The notes under the pieces: model-generated
Told to the model about the DNA's origin: nothing
Databases searched by the model: none
The model's input: the letters and a program-made list of their open reading frames with translations, nothing else
Assembly: GCF_002929305.1 (NCBI RefSeq)
Contig: NZ_PJIO01000021.1
Coordinates: 1-53,050, forward strand
Source of the DNA: Arthrobacter sp. GMC3
GTDB taxonomy: Bacteria; Actinomycetota; Actinomycetes; Actinomycetales; Micrococcaceae
Length of the DNA stretch: 53,050 bases
Direction: 5' to 3'
Position numbers and translations under genes: made by a program
Part shown: positions 52,160-53,050 of the stretch, piece by piece
Numbering within the stretch: position 1 is the stretch's first letter
How the letters are laid out: every line of letters starts with the position of its first letter

Positions 52160-52930
52160 TTAGCGGCCGCGTGAGGCCTTGCGGTCCGGGCGTGCTTTGT
52201 ACGGGTCGATGCCCTTGGGGATGGGCAGTTTGTTTCCCATGGAGGAAATGCGCTTGTTGACGGCGCTGACCTCAACCTTGGTCAGTTCCCCCTTGAGCTT
52301 GTTCATCTTCTTGGTGACCTTGGCAATGGAGGTCTGACCCTCACCCTTGCCAGTCTCAATGACGGTGACAGTAACGTTGGGCAGAATACGGTTCAGGCGG
52401 CGACGCTCGGAATCAACCAGACCCTTGACGCGAGTGGACGGACCCTCGGTCACCAGGACAATGCCAGGCTTACCGATGGCGCGGAACACCACATCCTGGG
52501 TGCGCGGATTCACGGCTGCAGGCTGCTCGTCAAAGATCCAGCCACGCTTCAGTGAGCTCAAGGCGGCACCTGCGGCACCGGGCTTGCCCTCAATCTGGGC
52601 GTATGCCGCACGCTCGGCGCGGCGTGACATGATCAGCAATGCACCCAACAGACCCAGCGGGATGCCCAAGAGCAAGCCGGTGATCCAGTTGCCGGGGGAT
52701 ACCAGCAGTGTCACCAGCAAGGCGACAAGGATCAAACCAAAGAAAGCGCCAAGCATCAGCCACAGGACCATGGGGTCGTGGCGGCGGGTCATCTTGAAGA
52801 TGTCCACCATTTGCTTGATGCGGCTCGGCTTTTTGACCTTCTTCGGCTTGTCGGCCTTAGGGGTGCGTGAAAAGAGTGAGCGCTTGGGTTTGTCAGCGTC
52901 GAGGTGCCCGGAGTCAGTGGTTTTGGCCAT
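52160..52930 (-). CDS. DUF4191 membrane protein
   Basis: A 256-residue protein with a Lys-rich N-terminal segment (about 14-45), two adjacent membrane spans (about 55-75 and 80-100) and a cytoplasmic C-terminal domain of about 150 residues with VVFRAIGKPGIVLVTEG and RRRLNRILPNVTV. This matches actinobacterial DUF4191 (Rv2219 in M. tuberculosis). The function is unknown. It follows lipA by 32 bases on the same strand and is probably co-transcribed. Confidence 0.92.
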   Translation of the reverse strand: MAKTTDSGHLDADKPKRSLFSRTPKADKPKKVKKPSRIKQMVDIFKMTRRHDPMVLWLMLGAFFGLILVALLVTLLVSPGNWITGLLLGIPLGLLGALLIMSRRAERAAYAQIEGKPGAAGAALSSLKRGWIFDEQPAAVNPRTQDVVFRAIGKPGIVLVTEGPSTRVKGLVDSERRRLNRILPNVTVTVIETGKGEGQTSIAKVTKKMNKLKGELTKVEVSAVNKRISSMGNKLPIPKGIDPYKARPDRKASRGR

Positions 52931-52962
52931 AGTACTTCAATTCTAGCGGGTGTTGGAGGGAA

Positions 52963-53050
52963 TTACTGCGTTGCAATCAGGGATGCTGCTTCTTGGCGGG
53001 TGTGGCCGGCGTCTTCGATGCCGTCGGCGATGTGGGCGAGGTGTTCGGGG
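52963..53050 (-). CDS. lipA: Lipoyl synthase, C-terminal end (cut by window edge)
   Basis: The minus-strand frame entering from the right edge gives 28 residues ending HTRQEAASLIATQ and a TAA stop. The tail PEHLAHIADG and the RQEA(S/A)SLL-like ending resemble the C terminus of actinobacterial LipA. The next genes (DUF4191, RDD, glnA) match the order lipA-Rv2219-Rv2219A-glnA1 of M. tuberculosis. The call rests mainly on this synteny because none of the radical-SAM core is in the window. Confidence 0.75.
   Translation of the reverse strand, partial: PEHLAHIADGIEDAGHTRQEAASLIATQ

Overview
The window is a chromosomal segment of a high-GC Gram-positive bacterium, most likely of the family Micrococcaceae (Arthrobacter in the broad sense). 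The gene order supports this: a PASTA-kinase/Rv2175c-like/prenyl synthase block, an actinobacterial division and cell wall (dcw) cluster ending in sepF-yggT-divIVA, and a panB-glnA2-glnE ... glnA-RDD-DUF4191-lipA block. All three blocks resemble the Mycobacterium tuberculosis order (Rv2169-Rv2176; mraZ to wag31; Rv2218-Rv2225). The MurE motif DDPHNE fits an L-lysine peptidoglycan, as in Arthrobacter. No tRNA, rRNA, insertion sequence, prophage or CRISPR array was seen.

Region 1 (1-8527): the N-terminal part of a DUF222/HNH protein, a PASTA-domain Ser/Thr kinase, a LysM/lytic-transglycosylase-like wall protein, a small DNA-binding protein related to the PknL substrate Rv2175c, a polyprenyl diphosphate synthase, a lipoprotein, DNA polymerase IV and a DUF3040 membrane protein. 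Region 2 (8528-30710): mraZ, rsmH, an ftsL-like gene, ftsI, murE, murF, mraY, murD, ftsW, murG, murC, ftsQ, ftsZ, pgeF, yggS, sepF, yggT, divIVA, lspA and rluD. Many of these junctions overlap by 4 bp. Together they make lipid II, polymerise the septum and place the division ring or growing pole. Region 3 (30711-41020): a repeat-rich intergenic element, dnaE, a membrane protein, hisD, nrdR, then an SDR enzyme, polyphosphate glucokinase, methionine aminopeptidase, a SPOR-like small protein and panB. Region 4 (41187-53050): nitrogen metabolism (glnA2, glnE, glnA with a GlnR-type box), split by a probable accessory segment (45583-49827: sulfatase, Cys-rich small peptide, glutaminase, GNAT, HTH regulator, DUF1772 protein). 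It closes with RDD, DUF4191 and the end of lipA.

The most unusual item is not a gene. Between rluD and dnaE, seven copies of a 13-bp motif lie at an exact 32-bp period, four in one orientation and three in the other, symmetric about a hairpin at 30857. Other non-coding signals are three GTGGAG boxes at 10-bp spacing before mraZ, 22-bp tandem repeats further upstream carrying the same hexamer on the other strand, a perfect 21-bp palindrome before ftsZ, a four-half-site GlnR-like box before glnA, and paired operators over the promoter of a 66-aa HTH gene.

The annotation rests on reading the sequence and on family knowledge. No database search was run, and several start codons are judged from ribosome-binding sites or overlaps.
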